DNA of 45,281 nucleotides, from the NCBI GenBank assembly GCA_005880175.1, contig VBJR01000243.1, forward strand, positions 1 through 45,281, written 5' to 3'. The stretch comes from Chloroflexota bacterium. Lineage in GTDB: Bacteria > Chloroflexota > Dormibacteria > Dormibacterales > Dormibacteraceae. This document shows, one piece after another, positions 31,781 through 39,509 of the stretch. How positions within the stretch are numbered: position 1 is the stretch's first letter; each line of letters begins with the position of its first letter. Under the pieces are notes generated by a model, which saw only the letters and a list, made by a program, of their open reading frames with translations, searched no databases and was not told where the DNA came from. The position numbers and the translations under genes were made by a program.

Positions 31781-32479
31781 ATGGAGGCCGTGGCCACCAT
31801 CCTGGTCGTGGACGACGAGCCGCACATCGTGCGGCTCGTCCGCGACTATCTGGAGCACAGTGGGTTCGCGGTGCTCACTGCCGCCGACGGTCCGACCGCG
31901 CTCCGGACGGCCCGCACGATCCAGCCCGACCTCGTCGTGCTGGACCTCGGGCTGCCGGGCCTCGACGGCCTGGACGTGACCCGGGCCCTCCGCCGGGACG
32001 GCGAGGTGCCGATCATCATGCTGACCGCCCGCGCCGAGGAGTCCGACAAGCTCGTCGGGCTGGAGCTGGGCGCGGACGACTACCTGACCAAGCCGTTCAG
32101 CCCGAAGGAGCTCGTCGCCCGCGTGCGTGCGGTGCTGCGCCGGGCCGAGGGGCTGCGCCAGCGGTCCGACGTGGTCCGGGTGGGCGACGAGGTCGAGCTG
32201 GACGTGCCCCGGATGGCGGCCCGGGTCGGCGGCCGCGCCGTGGACCTGACCCGCACCGAGTTCCAGCTCCTCGAGACGATGGCCCGCCAGCCCGGTCGCG
32301 TCTTCACCCGGGCGCAGCTGCTCGACGCCGTCCGCGGCGTGGCGATCGAGTCGTACGAGCGCGCCATCGACGCCCACGTGAAGAACATCCGGCGGAAGAT
32401 CGAGCCGGATCCCCGCTCGCCGCGGTACGTCCAGACGGTCTTCGGCGTCGGCTACCGCTTCGCCGAACCGGACCACTGA
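31781..32479 (+). CDS. OmpR/PhoB-family response regulator
   Basis: The 232-residue protein has a receiver domain with acidic pocket D11-D12 (VVDDEP), phospho-acceptor D55 (VVLDLGLPG), T82 (MLTARAEE) and K104 (LTKPFSPKE). A winged-helix DNA-binding domain follows (about 130-228: RTEFQLLETMARQPGRVFTR, HVKNIRRKIEPDP, VQTVFGVGYRF). Phosphorylation by the downstream kinase should promote dimer binding to tandem direct repeats. ATG at 31781 is used; GTG at 31790 would begin VATILVVDDEP and fits the family equally well. The final TGA overlaps the kinase ATG by one base. Confidence 0.92.
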   Translation: MEAVATILVVDDEPHIVRLVRDYLEHSGFAVLTAADGPTALRTARTIQPDLVVLDLGLPGLDGLDVTRALRRDGEVPIIMLTARAEESDKLVGLELGADDYLTKPFSPKELVARVRAVLRRAEGLRQRSDVVRVGDEVELDVPRMAARVGGRAVDLTRTEFQLLETMARQPGRVFTRAQLLDAVRGVAIESYERAIDAHVKNIRRKIEPDPRSPRYVQTVFGVGYRFAEPDH

Positions 32480-33573
32480 TGCGCCCGCCGCGGCGCCGGC
32501 CCCCGTGGTGGCCCGAGGACCAGCCCTGGCCGCCCCGCGGTCGCGGCCCGCGGTTCGGACCCCCGGCCTTCGTGTGGCGGCTCGGCTGCCTGGTGGTGGC
32601 GGTCATCGGGTTCGCCACGGTCGGGCTGTCGGCGCTGGCCTGGATGGTCGGCCGCTCGGGCCGGTTCGGGCCGCCGGTCGATCGCCCCGGCGGGCCCGCC
32701 CCGCTGGTGTTCCTCCTGCTCGTGGCGATCGCCGTCGCCATCGCCTATCGCGCGCTGCGGAGGTCGGTCTCGCCCCTCACCGGCCTGATCGCCGCGGCCG
32801 GCCGCGTGGAGGCGGGCGACTACTCGGCGCGGGTCGAGGAGCAGGGGTCGCCGGAGCTGCGCTCGGTGGCGCGCGCGTTCAACGCGATGACGGACACGCT
32901 CAGCGAGAACGAGCGGCGCCGGCGCTCGTTCCTGGCCGACGTGACGCACGAGCTGCGCACGCCGCTGGCCGTGATCCGCGGCCAGGCCGAGGCGATCGTG
33001 GACGGCGTCTACCCGGGCGACGCCGAGCACCTGGCCCCGATCATCGAGGCCGCCCGGGCGCTGGAGGTGCTGACGGAGGACCTGCGCACGCTGGCCCTGT
33101 CCGAGGCCGGCGCCCTGGCGCTCTCCCGCGAGCACGTCGACCTGGCCGCGCTCGCCCATGACGCGGTGGCCGCGTTCGAGGCCCGGGCCGGCGCGGCGGG
33201 CGTGACGCTGAGCGCCGCCGCGGAGGGGGACGTGCCGCCGGCCGACGTGGACCCGGTGCGCGTCCGGGGCGTCCTCGGCAACCTGCTCGCGAACGCCCTC
33301 CGCCACACCCCGGCCGGCGGCACGGTTCGGGTGGCGGTGCGCCGGGCAGGCGACCGGGTCGAGCTGACCGTGACCGACACCGGGGCGGGCATCCCGGCCG
33401 ACCTGCTCCCGCACGTGTTCGACCGGTTCGTGAAGGGCCCGGGCGCGACCGGCACGGGCCTCGGCCTGGCCATCGCCCGCGACGTGGTCGCGGCGCACGG
33501 CGGCACGATCGGGATCGAGAGCGAGCCCGGCGCGGGGACGACGGTCCGGGTGGAGCTGCCGGCCGCGCCCTGA
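32479..33573 (+). CDS. HAMP-domain sensor histidine kinase
   Basis: The 364-residue protein has a Pro/Arg-rich N-terminal tail and two membrane spans (about 31-56 and 73-92) with only a short external loop of about 16 residues. A HAMP linker (about 92-146), HisKA with H157 (DVTHELRTPLAVIRGQAEAI) and HATPase follow: N box NLLANALRHTP, G1 VTDTGAGIP, F box HVFDRF, G2 GTGLGLAIARD. So short a sensory loop suggests signals come through the membrane or from a partner, perhaps the small membrane protein encoded first in the operon. It phosphorylates the adjacent regulator. Translation is coupled (TGATG). Confidence 0.92.
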   Translation: MRPPRRRPPWWPEDQPWPPRGRGPRFGPPAFVWRLGCLVVAVIGFATVGLSALAWMVGRSGRFGPPVDRPGGPAPLVFLLLVAIAVAIAYRALRRSVSPLTGLIAAAGRVEAGDYSARVEEQGSPELRSVARAFNAMTDTLSENERRRRSFLADVTHELRTPLAVIRGQAEAIVDGVYPGDAEHLAPIIEAARALEVLTEDLRTLALSEAGALALSREHVDLAALAHDAVAAFEARAGAAGVTLSAAAEGDVPPADVDPVRVRGVLGNLLANALRHTPAGGTVRVAVRRAGDRVELTVTDTGAGIPADLLPHVFDRFVKGPGATGTGLGLAIARDVVAAHGGTIGIESEPGAGTTVRVELPAAP

Positions 33574-33626
33574 ACCGCATCGCATCACCGTGTCCACGCC
33601 GTCCTGACAGGACCTACGATGCCGCC

Positions 33627-35072
33627 ATGGCAACAGCACGCGGCGAGGGGCAGACGCTCGAGCATGGCGCGGTCGGGCTGGTTCCGGTGCTCTTCCAGTC
33701 CATCACCCACATGGCCCCCGCGGCGGCGGTGGCCTTCTCGATCATCGTCGGCGTGCCGTACGCCGGCGGCTCGATGCCGCTGGCGGTCGTGCTCGCACTG
33801 GTCGCCTGCCTGCTGGTGGCGATCAGCATCGGGCAGCTGGCGCGGCACATGCCCTCGGCCGGCGGCCTGTACACGTACAACGCGCGCGGCCTGGGCTCGT
33901 CGGTCGGGTTCCTGGTCGCCTGGGGCTTCATGCTGGCCGAGCCGCTGGTCGCGCCTCTCCTGTTCCTCATCTTCGGCAACGTCATCTCGGCGAACCTCAG
34001 CTCGCACTTCGGCACGCCGACCTGGCTGTGGGCGCCGCTGGCGCTCGTGGCCGCCGCGGTCGTCTGGTTCCTGACGTACCGCGGCATCCGGATCTCGACC
34101 GGCACCGGCGTCGGGCTGGGCATGTTCGAGATCGCGGTGTTCGTGCTGGTCGCGATCGTCCTGATCGCGGCGGCGGGCAGCCGCAACACCGGCGCGGTGT
34201 TCACGGCGCCGGACGGGCTCGGCAAGGTCTTCCCGGGGATGATCTACGCGATCCTGGCGTTCATCGGGTTCGAGGCCTCGGCCCCGCTGGGCGAGGAGGC
34301 GCGCGACCCGCGCCGCACGATCCCGGCCGCCGTCGTGCTGTCGTGCCTGCTGATCGGCCTGTTCTACGTGTTCACCACGTACGCGGCGTCGGTCTACTTC
34401 GGCCCCTCGCAGATGGCCGACCCCGACCACGGCTTCGTGAAGCTCAACGGCGGCGATCCCTGGACCGGGATGGCGTTCCAGGTGTGGGCGCCGCTCGGCA
34501 TCCTGGTCATCATCGCGGTGGCCAACAGCGCGATCGCCAACTCCAACGCGGGCGCCAACGCCGCGACGCGGGTGGGCTACGCGCTCGCCCGGATCGGCCT
34601 CCTGCCGCGGGCGCTGGCCACGGTCCACCCCGAGCACCGGACGCCCGTCGTCGCGGTCCACGTGCAGGCGGTCCTGGGCGCGGTGCTGGCGATCGGCCTG
34701 GGCCTGCTGCTCGGTGGCCCCCTGAACGCGTTCGCGCTGCTGGGGACGATGGCCACGATCATCGTCATCTGCATCTACGTGCTCACGAACCTGAGCAACA
34801 TCGTGTTCCACCTGCGCGAGCGGCGGGGCGAGTTCAACGTGCTGCTCAACCTGGTGGTGCCGGTGCTCGGCATCCTGATCTTCCTGCCCGCCCTGCTGGC
34901 GTCGCTGGGCATCGACTTCGCCGGTCTCGGCATCGGCGCGCTGGTGACCCCGGCCAACGTCGCGCCGGCGATCGTGGTGGTGTGGATCGTCCTGGGTGTC
35001 GCCGCGCTGGTGTACTTCCGGCTGCGGGCGCCCGAGCGCGTGCAGGAGACGGGCGCGGTGTTCGTGGAGTAG
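33627..35072 (+). CDS. APC-superfamily amino acid permease
   Basis: The 481-residue membrane protein has about 12 hydrophobic segments and the APC signature at the start of the transport domain: LFQSITHMAPAAAVAFSIIV, then GGSMPLAVVLALVACLLVAI and QLARHMPSAGGLYTYNARGL. FIGFEASAPLGEEARDPRRT, in the sixth-seventh span region, is typical of amino acid/polyamine/organocation transporters. It probably imports an amino acid or amine by proton symport; the substrate cannot be read from the sequence. ATG at 33627 has no near-perfect ribosome site. It ends 1 bp from the stop of the convergent MetRS gene. Confidence 0.88.
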   Translation: MATARGEGQTLEHGAVGLVPVLFQSITHMAPAAAVAFSIIVGVPYAGGSMPLAVVLALVACLLVAISIGQLARHMPSAGGLYTYNARGLGSSVGFLVAWGFMLAEPLVAPLLFLIFGNVISANLSSHFGTPTWLWAPLALVAAAVVWFLTYRGIRISTGTGVGLGMFEIAVFVLVAIVLIAAAGSRNTGAVFTAPDGLGKVFPGMIYAILAFIGFEASAPLGEEARDPRRTIPAAVVLSCLLIGLFYVFTTYAASVYFGPSQMADPDHGFVKLNGGDPWTGMAFQVWAPLGILVIIAVANSAIANSNAGANAATRVGYALARIGLLPRALATVHPEHRTPVVAVHVQAVLGAVLAIGLGLLLGGPLNAFALLGTMATIIVICIYVLTNLSNIVFHLRERRGEFNVLLNLVVPVLGILIFLPALLASLGIDFAGLGIGALVTPANVAPAIVVVWIVLGVAALVYFRLRAPERVQETGAVFVE

Positions 35073-35073
35073 G

Positions 35074-36515
35074 TCACAGCAGGAGGCGCGGGAACAGCGG
35101 CCGCGGCTCGCCGACGTGCGCTCCGGCCACGCGGCCGTCCCAGGCGAGCGCCGCCGGCCAGCCCGCGTCCGGCTCGACGCCGAGCTGCGCCGCGATGTCC
35201 CCGGCGGTCCGGGGCAGGAACGGCCGCAGCGCCTCGGCCACGACGCGCAGGGACTCGGCCAGGGACAGCACGGCGCCGTCCCGCGCCGCGCCCTCCAGGC
35301 GCCACGGCCGCCGCTGGTTGGCGTACCGGTTCGTGGCCCGGACGAGCTCCCACGTCGCCGTGAGCGCGGCCTGCGGGTCGAGATCGCCGGCGACGGCCTT
35401 GCACACCCGCTCCGCGAGGCCCGCGGCGATGCCGCCCAGCTCGTCGTCGGCCGCCGCCGCTCGGCCCGGCGCAGGTCGGACGCCCGCTCGTCGGTCCAGT
35501 CGGCGTCCTCGCCCCGGCCGACGGCCCGGAGCAGCCAGTAGCGGAGCGCCTCGGTGCCCAGCCGCTCGGCGACCTCGTCCGGGTCCACGCGGACGCCGGA
35601 GGACTTGCTGAGCCGGGCGCCGCCGGCCTGCAGGTAGCCGTGGACGAGCAGGCGGTCGGGCGGCGGGAGGCCCGCCGAGAGCAGGATCGCCGGCCAGTAG
35701 ACCGCGTGGAAGCGGAGGATGCCCTTGCCGATCACGTGCGTCGTGGTGGCCTGCTCCCAGAACGTCCGGTACGCGGCGGTGCGGCGCGGGTAGCCGAGGG
35801 CGGTGATGTAGTTGGCCAGCGCGTCGAACCAGACGTAGACCACCTGGCCCGGGTCGCCCGGCACGGGGATGCCCCAGCCCCGCGCGCGCTCCTGGGCTCG
35901 CGACACGCTCAGGTCGCGGAGGCCGGAGGTCACGAAGGCGAGCGCCTCCCGGCGCCGCGTCTCGGGCACGACGCGGAGCCGGCCCGACTCCAGCAGGCGG
36001 CGCAGCTCGTCCTGGTACCGCGAGAGGCGGAAGAACCAGTTCTCCTCCTCGACGGTCTCGGGCGGCGTCCCGTGCTCCGGGCAGCGGCCTGCCTCCAGCT
36101 CGTCCGGCGTGTAGAACTGCTCGCAGCCGACGCAGTACAGGCCGCGGTAGCGCTTCCGGTACAGGTCGCCGCGGGCCTCGCACGCGCGCCAGAGCTCGGC
36201 GACGCCCTCCCGGTGGACGGGGTCGGCGGAGGTGCGGATGAACCCGTCCGCCTGGACGTCGAGCCGGCCCAGCAGCCGCTCGAACACGTCCGCGTTGCGG
36301 TCGACGAGGGTCCGGACCGGGATGCCCTCGCGCTCGGCGGCGAGCACGTTCTTGAGGCTGTTGTCGTCGGTGCCGCTCTGCAGGCGGGTCGGGGCGCCGG
36401 ACAGCCGGTGGAAGCGGGCGAGCGCGTCGGCCAGCACGAACTCCAGGGCGATGCCCAGGTGCGGCGCGGCGTTGACGTACGGGATGGACGTGGTGACGTA
36501 GACGGGGGTGGGCAT
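35074..36515 (-). CDS. metG: Methionyl-tRNA synthetase with apparent frameshift
   Basis: This class I synthetase shows TSIPYVNAAPHLGIALEF (HIGH variant, H-L-G-I), the knuckle region YCVGCEQFY with CPEHG, VYVWFDALANYITALGYP, GKGILRFHAVYWPAIL and LSKSSGVRVDP (KMSKS variant). It charges tRNA-Met. The first frame reads to SDLRRAER near 35464 and then becomes nonsense. The frame from ADDELGGIAAGLAERVCKAV to FPRLLL ends properly at 35074. Overall length is one base short of 481 codons, so loss of one G in a GCG run (LRRAE-AAA-DDELGG) explains it. The enzyme is normally essential, so sequencing error is more likely than decay unless a second copy exists. ATG at 36515 has GAGGAG upstream. Confidence 0.88.
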
Positions 36516-36520
36516 GGCGA

Positions 36521-36562
36521 CTCCTCGGGTGGATGAGAACGGTCGGGGACCGGTTCGAGGAG
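36521..36562 (-). promoter_or_regulatory. Possible RBS-masking stem in the MetRS leader
   Basis: On the minus-strand RNA, CTCCTCG (36562-36556) can pair with CGAGGAG (36527-36521), which contains the MetRS Shine-Dalgarno sequence. GGTC-GGG-GACC (36541-36551) forms a small hairpin inside. The 197-nt gap up to the next gene (36516-36713) contains nothing else recognised; no T-box antiterminator motif was found. Confidence 0.35.
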
Positions 36563-36713
36563 GCCCGCCCGGAGGGCTCGGCGGCTAGCTGGAGCCCAGC
36601 GCCCCCCGAGCGGGCCAGGGCATCGCCATGCCGGTTCGGGTGGGCTGTCGCATGGAAGCAGGATACCCGGGCGGGCCACCGTTGTGCGGTGCCGCCCGGG
36701 CGGTGCCGCCTGG

Positions 36714-37361
36714 TCAGGTCGCGGGAGATGGACTCGGGGCCTGGCGGCCCTCCTGGATCGGGAACGAGCCGGAGCGGACCGGGCCCGCCGGCCGGTAGGT
36801 GCTGACCACGACGCCGGTGCTGGTCGTCCGGCTCTCGACCAGGCGCAGGGTGGCTCCGGCCTCGCGGTCGCGGAACAGCCGCTTCCCGCCGCCCAGGAGC
36901 AGCGGGTACGTCCACAGCCGGTACTCGTCCACCAGGTCGTTGGCGATCAGCGTCTGGGCCAGCTGGCCGCTGCCGTGGACCTGCAGCTCGTTGCCGGGCT
37001 GCGCCTTCAATCGCTTCACCGCCTCGGCGACGTCGCCGCGGAGGAGGTGCGAGTTCGCCCAGTCGAGCGACTGGAGCGTCGTCGAGGCGACGTACTTGGG
37101 CAGCCGGTTGAGGCCGCCGGCCACCGGGTCGCTCTCGTCCGTGACCCGGGGCCAGTAGCCGGCGAAGATCTCGTACGTCCTCCGGCCGAGCAGGAAGGCG
37201 TCGGCGTTCTCGAACCAGCCCGAGACCAGCCGCCCCATGTCCTCGTCCGCGAACGGGACCAGCCAGCCGCCGTACCGGAACCCCTCGGGGTCCTCGTCCG
37301 GGTCTCCGGGAGCCTGCATCACCCCGTCCAGGGTCAGGAAGGTCGTCAGCGTCAGCCGCAT
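36714..37361 (-). CDS. RibD C-terminal/dihydrofolate reductase-like protein
   Basis: The 215-residue protein matches the DHFR-fold RibD_C family of stand-alone reductases (YwjB/YyaP-like): TLTTFLTLDGVMQAPGDPDE, GRLVSGWFENADAFLLGRRTYEIFAGYWP (about 43-71), YVASTTLQSLDW, LQVHGSGQLAQTLIANDLVD and YPLLLGGGKRLFRD. These proteins bind NADPH, but most have no established substrate; they are not the riboflavin RibD itself, as the deaminase domain is absent. The last 25 residues (SGSFPIQEGRQAPSP) are a Pro/Ser-rich extension. ATG at 37361 has GAGGAG 9 nt upstream, which can be sequestered by a leader stem. Confidence 0.82.
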   Translation of the reverse strand: MRLTLTTFLTLDGVMQAPGDPDEDPEGFRYGGWLVPFADEDMGRLVSGWFENADAFLLGRRTYEIFAGYWPRVTDESDPVAGGLNRLPKYVASTTLQSLDWANSHLLRGDVAEAVKRLKAQPGNELQVHGSGQLAQTLIANDLVDEYRLWTYPLLLGGGKRLFRDREAGATLRLVESRTTSTGVVVSTYRPAGPVRSGSFPIQEGRQAPSPSPAT

Positions 37362-37368
37362 GGCGCTC

Positions 37369-37430
37369 TGCTCCTCGTGTGCATCGGGCCGTGTGGGCAC
37401 GGCCCCTGCAGAGGCGTCGAACGAGGAGCA
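37369..37430 (-). promoter_or_regulatory. Nested hairpin masking the Shine-Dalgarno sequence of the DHFR-like gene
   Basis: On the minus-strand RNA, TGCTCCTCGT (37430-37421) pairs perfectly over 10 bp with ACGAGGAGCA (37378-37369), which holds the Shine-Dalgarno sequence. Between them GGGCCGTG-CCCA-CACGGCCC (37405-37386) forms an 8-bp hairpin. The element fills the 92-nt gap after the esterase stop, so it could be a translational switch, a thermosensor or part of a terminator. Confidence 0.55.
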
Positions 37431-37453
37431 CAGAGATCGACGCGGCGGCCCGG

Positions 37454-38428
37454 TCAGCCCACCGGGGCCACCGCTTCCAGCCGGGCTCGCGTCCACTCGT
37501 GCTGGCGGGCCCGGGCGGCGCGCGCCATGCCCGTCGGCATGCCCGTGAACCCGTGCTCCGACTCCGGGTAGACGGCCAGCTCGGCCGGGTTGCCGGCGAT
37601 CTCCCAGCGGGCGGCCATGAACAGCGAGTCGTCGAGGAGCGGATCGAGCGTGCCCACCGAGAACAGCGCCGGCACCAGCCCGGTCAGGTTCGCGTACAGC
37701 GGCGACAGCGCGGGGTCGCGCAGCGCCTCCGCCTCTTTGCGCTCCATCACGTACTCGTGCACCGCCTCGAACAGCGCGGGCCGGAGCACCCACGACTCGG
37801 CCCGGCGCTGGCGCGAGCTCGGCGTGCCGGACAGGTCGTAGCAGCCGTACACGAGGTTGGCGCCCAGGAACCGGCCGGCCGCCTGGTGGCGGTCACGAAG
37901 CCGCAGCAGTGTCATCGCCGCCAGGTGCGCGCCCGCCGAGCCGCCCCCGATCAGCAGGCGGTCGGTGCCGAACTCCGAGCGCGCGTGCTCGATCAGCCAC
38001 AGCGCGGCGGCCTCGCAGTCGTCCATGCAGTCGGTCAGCCGGTGCTCGGGCGCCATGCGGTAGTCGATGCTGACCGTCGCCACCCCGCACTCCCGGGCCA
38101 GCTCGTCGTTCTCGACGTCGTCCATCAGCGGCGAGCCGATCATCCACGCGCCGCCGTGGATGTCGAGGTACACCGCTCGCACCTCGTCGGGCCGGATCAC
38201 GCGGGTGGGGATCGGACCCGCCGGGCCGGGGATCGACGACTCGGCGACGGGGAGGACCGCCTGGCCCAGGAACCCGGCGAAGGGCGAGTCCGGTGCGTCC
38301 ATGAACGTGCGCATCCGCACGATGTCCTCCGCCGAGTCGAACGACATCGGCGGCATGAAGTTGGCGGCCTGCTCGTTGAACAGGCGAGCCTCCTCGATGA
38401 GCTGGTCCAGGTCGGGGCGGTTGATCAT
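37454..38428 (-). CDS. Alpha/beta hydrolase fold-3 (HSL-family) esterase
   Basis: The 324-residue protein is a hormone-sensitive-lipase-type esterase: oxyanion motif YLDIHGGAWMIGSP (H-G-G-A), VSIDYRMAPEHR, the nucleophile elbow LLIGGGSAGAHLA (Ser in G-G-S-A-G; the common form is G-D-S-A-G), GTLDPLLDDS (acid Asp) and ESEHGF (catalytic His). It should hydrolyse short-chain esters in the cytoplasm. ATG at 38428 gives a typical cap helix start (MINRPDLDQLIEEARLFNEQ). No partner gene is obvious. The start region faces a 361-bp non-coding stretch. Confidence 0.85.
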   Translation of the reverse strand: MINRPDLDQLIEEARLFNEQAANFMPPMSFDSAEDIVRMRTFMDAPDSPFAGFLGQAVLPVAESSIPGPAGPIPTRVIRPDEVRAVYLDIHGGAWMIGSPLMDDVENDELARECGVATVSIDYRMAPEHRLTDCMDDCEAAALWLIEHARSEFGTDRLLIGGGSAGAHLAAMTLLRLRDRHQAAGRFLGANLVYGCYDLSGTPSSRQRRAESWVLRPALFEAVHEYVMERKEAEALRDPALSPLYANLTGLVPALFSVGTLDPLLDDSLFMAARWEIAGNPAELAVYPESEHGFTGMPTGMARAARARQHEWTRARLEAVAPVG

Positions 38429-38789
38429 GAGGGCATCGTATGGCGGCCCGAAGCCAGGGACACATCCCTTGACAGGGGTTGCTGACCCGCCCGGAGCGGG
38501 GTCGCTGAACTCCGGGCGGGCCAACCGGTTCGTGAGTCTCCACCTGTGCAGCCGGGTATCGATCCCGGATGAGAGGCCAGCATGGGCCTGACCGCTCCCA
38601 GAGCACCGCCAGGGGCCGACGCACGCTTCCGTGCGGCTGAGGGGTGGGGGGACTGGATACCCGGCTGCGCCGGGTCCCGGTCAGCCCTGCGGGCTCGAGA
38701 GCTCCGTGCGCAGCCGTGCATCCACTCCGTTAAACGCAAGTAGATGCAGGGCGAGTCGCATTGCGTCGACAATCGTACGGTCGATCGAC
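38429..38789. other. 361-bp non-coding region with hairpin and long-range inverted repeat
   Basis: No gene is recognised. CCCGCCCGGAG (38486-38496) and CTCCGGGCGGG (38510-38520) form an 11-bp stem. GCAGCCGGGTATC (38548-38560) and GATACCCGGCTGC (38656-38668) are a perfect 13-bp inverted repeat enclosing 95 bp. TTGACA at 38469-38474 is a -35-like box without a matching -10. The region separates the divergent esterase and DUF4132 genes and may hold the operon promoter or a structured RNA. It does not fold as a tRNA. Confidence 0.45.
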
Positions 38790-39509
38790 GTGCTTGACAA
38801 GGACCTTTCTGAGTGGCTGCGCCGGCACGAGCGCGAATGCGCCGAGAACGTCGAGACGTGGATGGTCCGCTCGCTGCCCGTGCCGGTCGGGGTGCTGGTC
38901 GAGTGCTGGCCGGACCCGGCCTGGCGGCGCGCCCTGGAGAACGCGGTCGTCGCGGGCGGTGAGCTCACCGGCCTCCTGCGCGGCGCCGACCGCGAGCGGG
39001 GCGCCGGCATCGTGACCGCGGACGGCGAGACCGCCTGGTCCGCCGCGCCCACGTTCCTCGTGCCGCACCCGGTCCTGATCGGCGAGCTGGACGACTTCCG
39101 CGACTTCGCGACCGAGCTCCAGGTGGACCAGGCGATCCCGCAGCTCTATCGCGAGACGTGGGCCCGGCCGCCCGACCCGGCCGGCGACCGGGTCGAGGAG
39201 TTCGCGGGCGCCCACTTCGAGCAGCTCCTCCTGGCCACGCGGCGCTGCCGCGGGCTCGGCTACGCGTTCAGCGGCGGGTCGGCCGTGACCCGGGTCTGGG
39301 AGGCCGGGCACCTGGTCGAGGCGCGCTACTGGATCGGCAGCGACGCGCCCGACGTCCCGGTCTCCACCGGCGACCTGATCTGGGTGACGCCGGGCGGGCG
39401 CCAGCTCGCCCTCGCCCGCGTCGGGCCGGTCGCCTACTCGGAGGGCATGCGCATGGCCGCGCTGATCCACGCCGGCCGGGCGGCCGACGACGAGGAAGAG
39501 GACGCGTGA
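38790..39509 (+). CDS. Short DUF4132-family protein
   Basis: The 239-residue product lacks the WGR domain of full-length relatives but keeps the DUF4132 core and C terminus: LQVDQAIPQLYRETWARPPD, EFAGAHFEQLLLATRRCRGL, EARYWIGSDAPDVPVSTGDL and the closing LARVGPVAYSEGMRMAAL (the V-x-P-V-x-x-S-E-x-M-R motif). The biochemical role is unknown. DUF4132 proteins recur beside MoxR-type ATPases in predicted conflict systems. GTG at 38790 (VLDKDLSEWLRRHERECAEN) is the best start, though no clear ribosome site is seen; the frame is open further upstream without convincing content. Its stop overlaps the next start (GTGA). Confidence 0.65.
   Translation: MLDKDLSEWLRRHERECAENVETWMVRSLPVPVGVLVECWPDPAWRRALENAVVAGGELTGLLRGADRERGAGIVTADGETAWSAAPTFLVPHPVLIGELDDFRDFATELQVDQAIPQLYRETWARPPDPAGDRVEEFAGAHFEQLLLATRRCRGLGYAFSGGSAVTRVWEAGHLVEARYWIGSDAPDVPVSTGDLIWVTPGGRQLALARVGPVAYSEGMRMAALIHAGRAADDEEEDA

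Noticed and set aside
36516..36713. T-box riboswitch for methionyl-tRNA synthetase
   Set aside because: No specifier loop, no GGTGG-type T-box sequence and no antiterminator/terminator pair were found.
38541..38590. tRNA-like T-arm (CCGGG, 7-nt loop, CCCGG on the minus strand)
   Set aside because: The loop starts ATCGATA rather than TTCxA, and no acceptor, D or anticodon arms can be formed at proper spacing.
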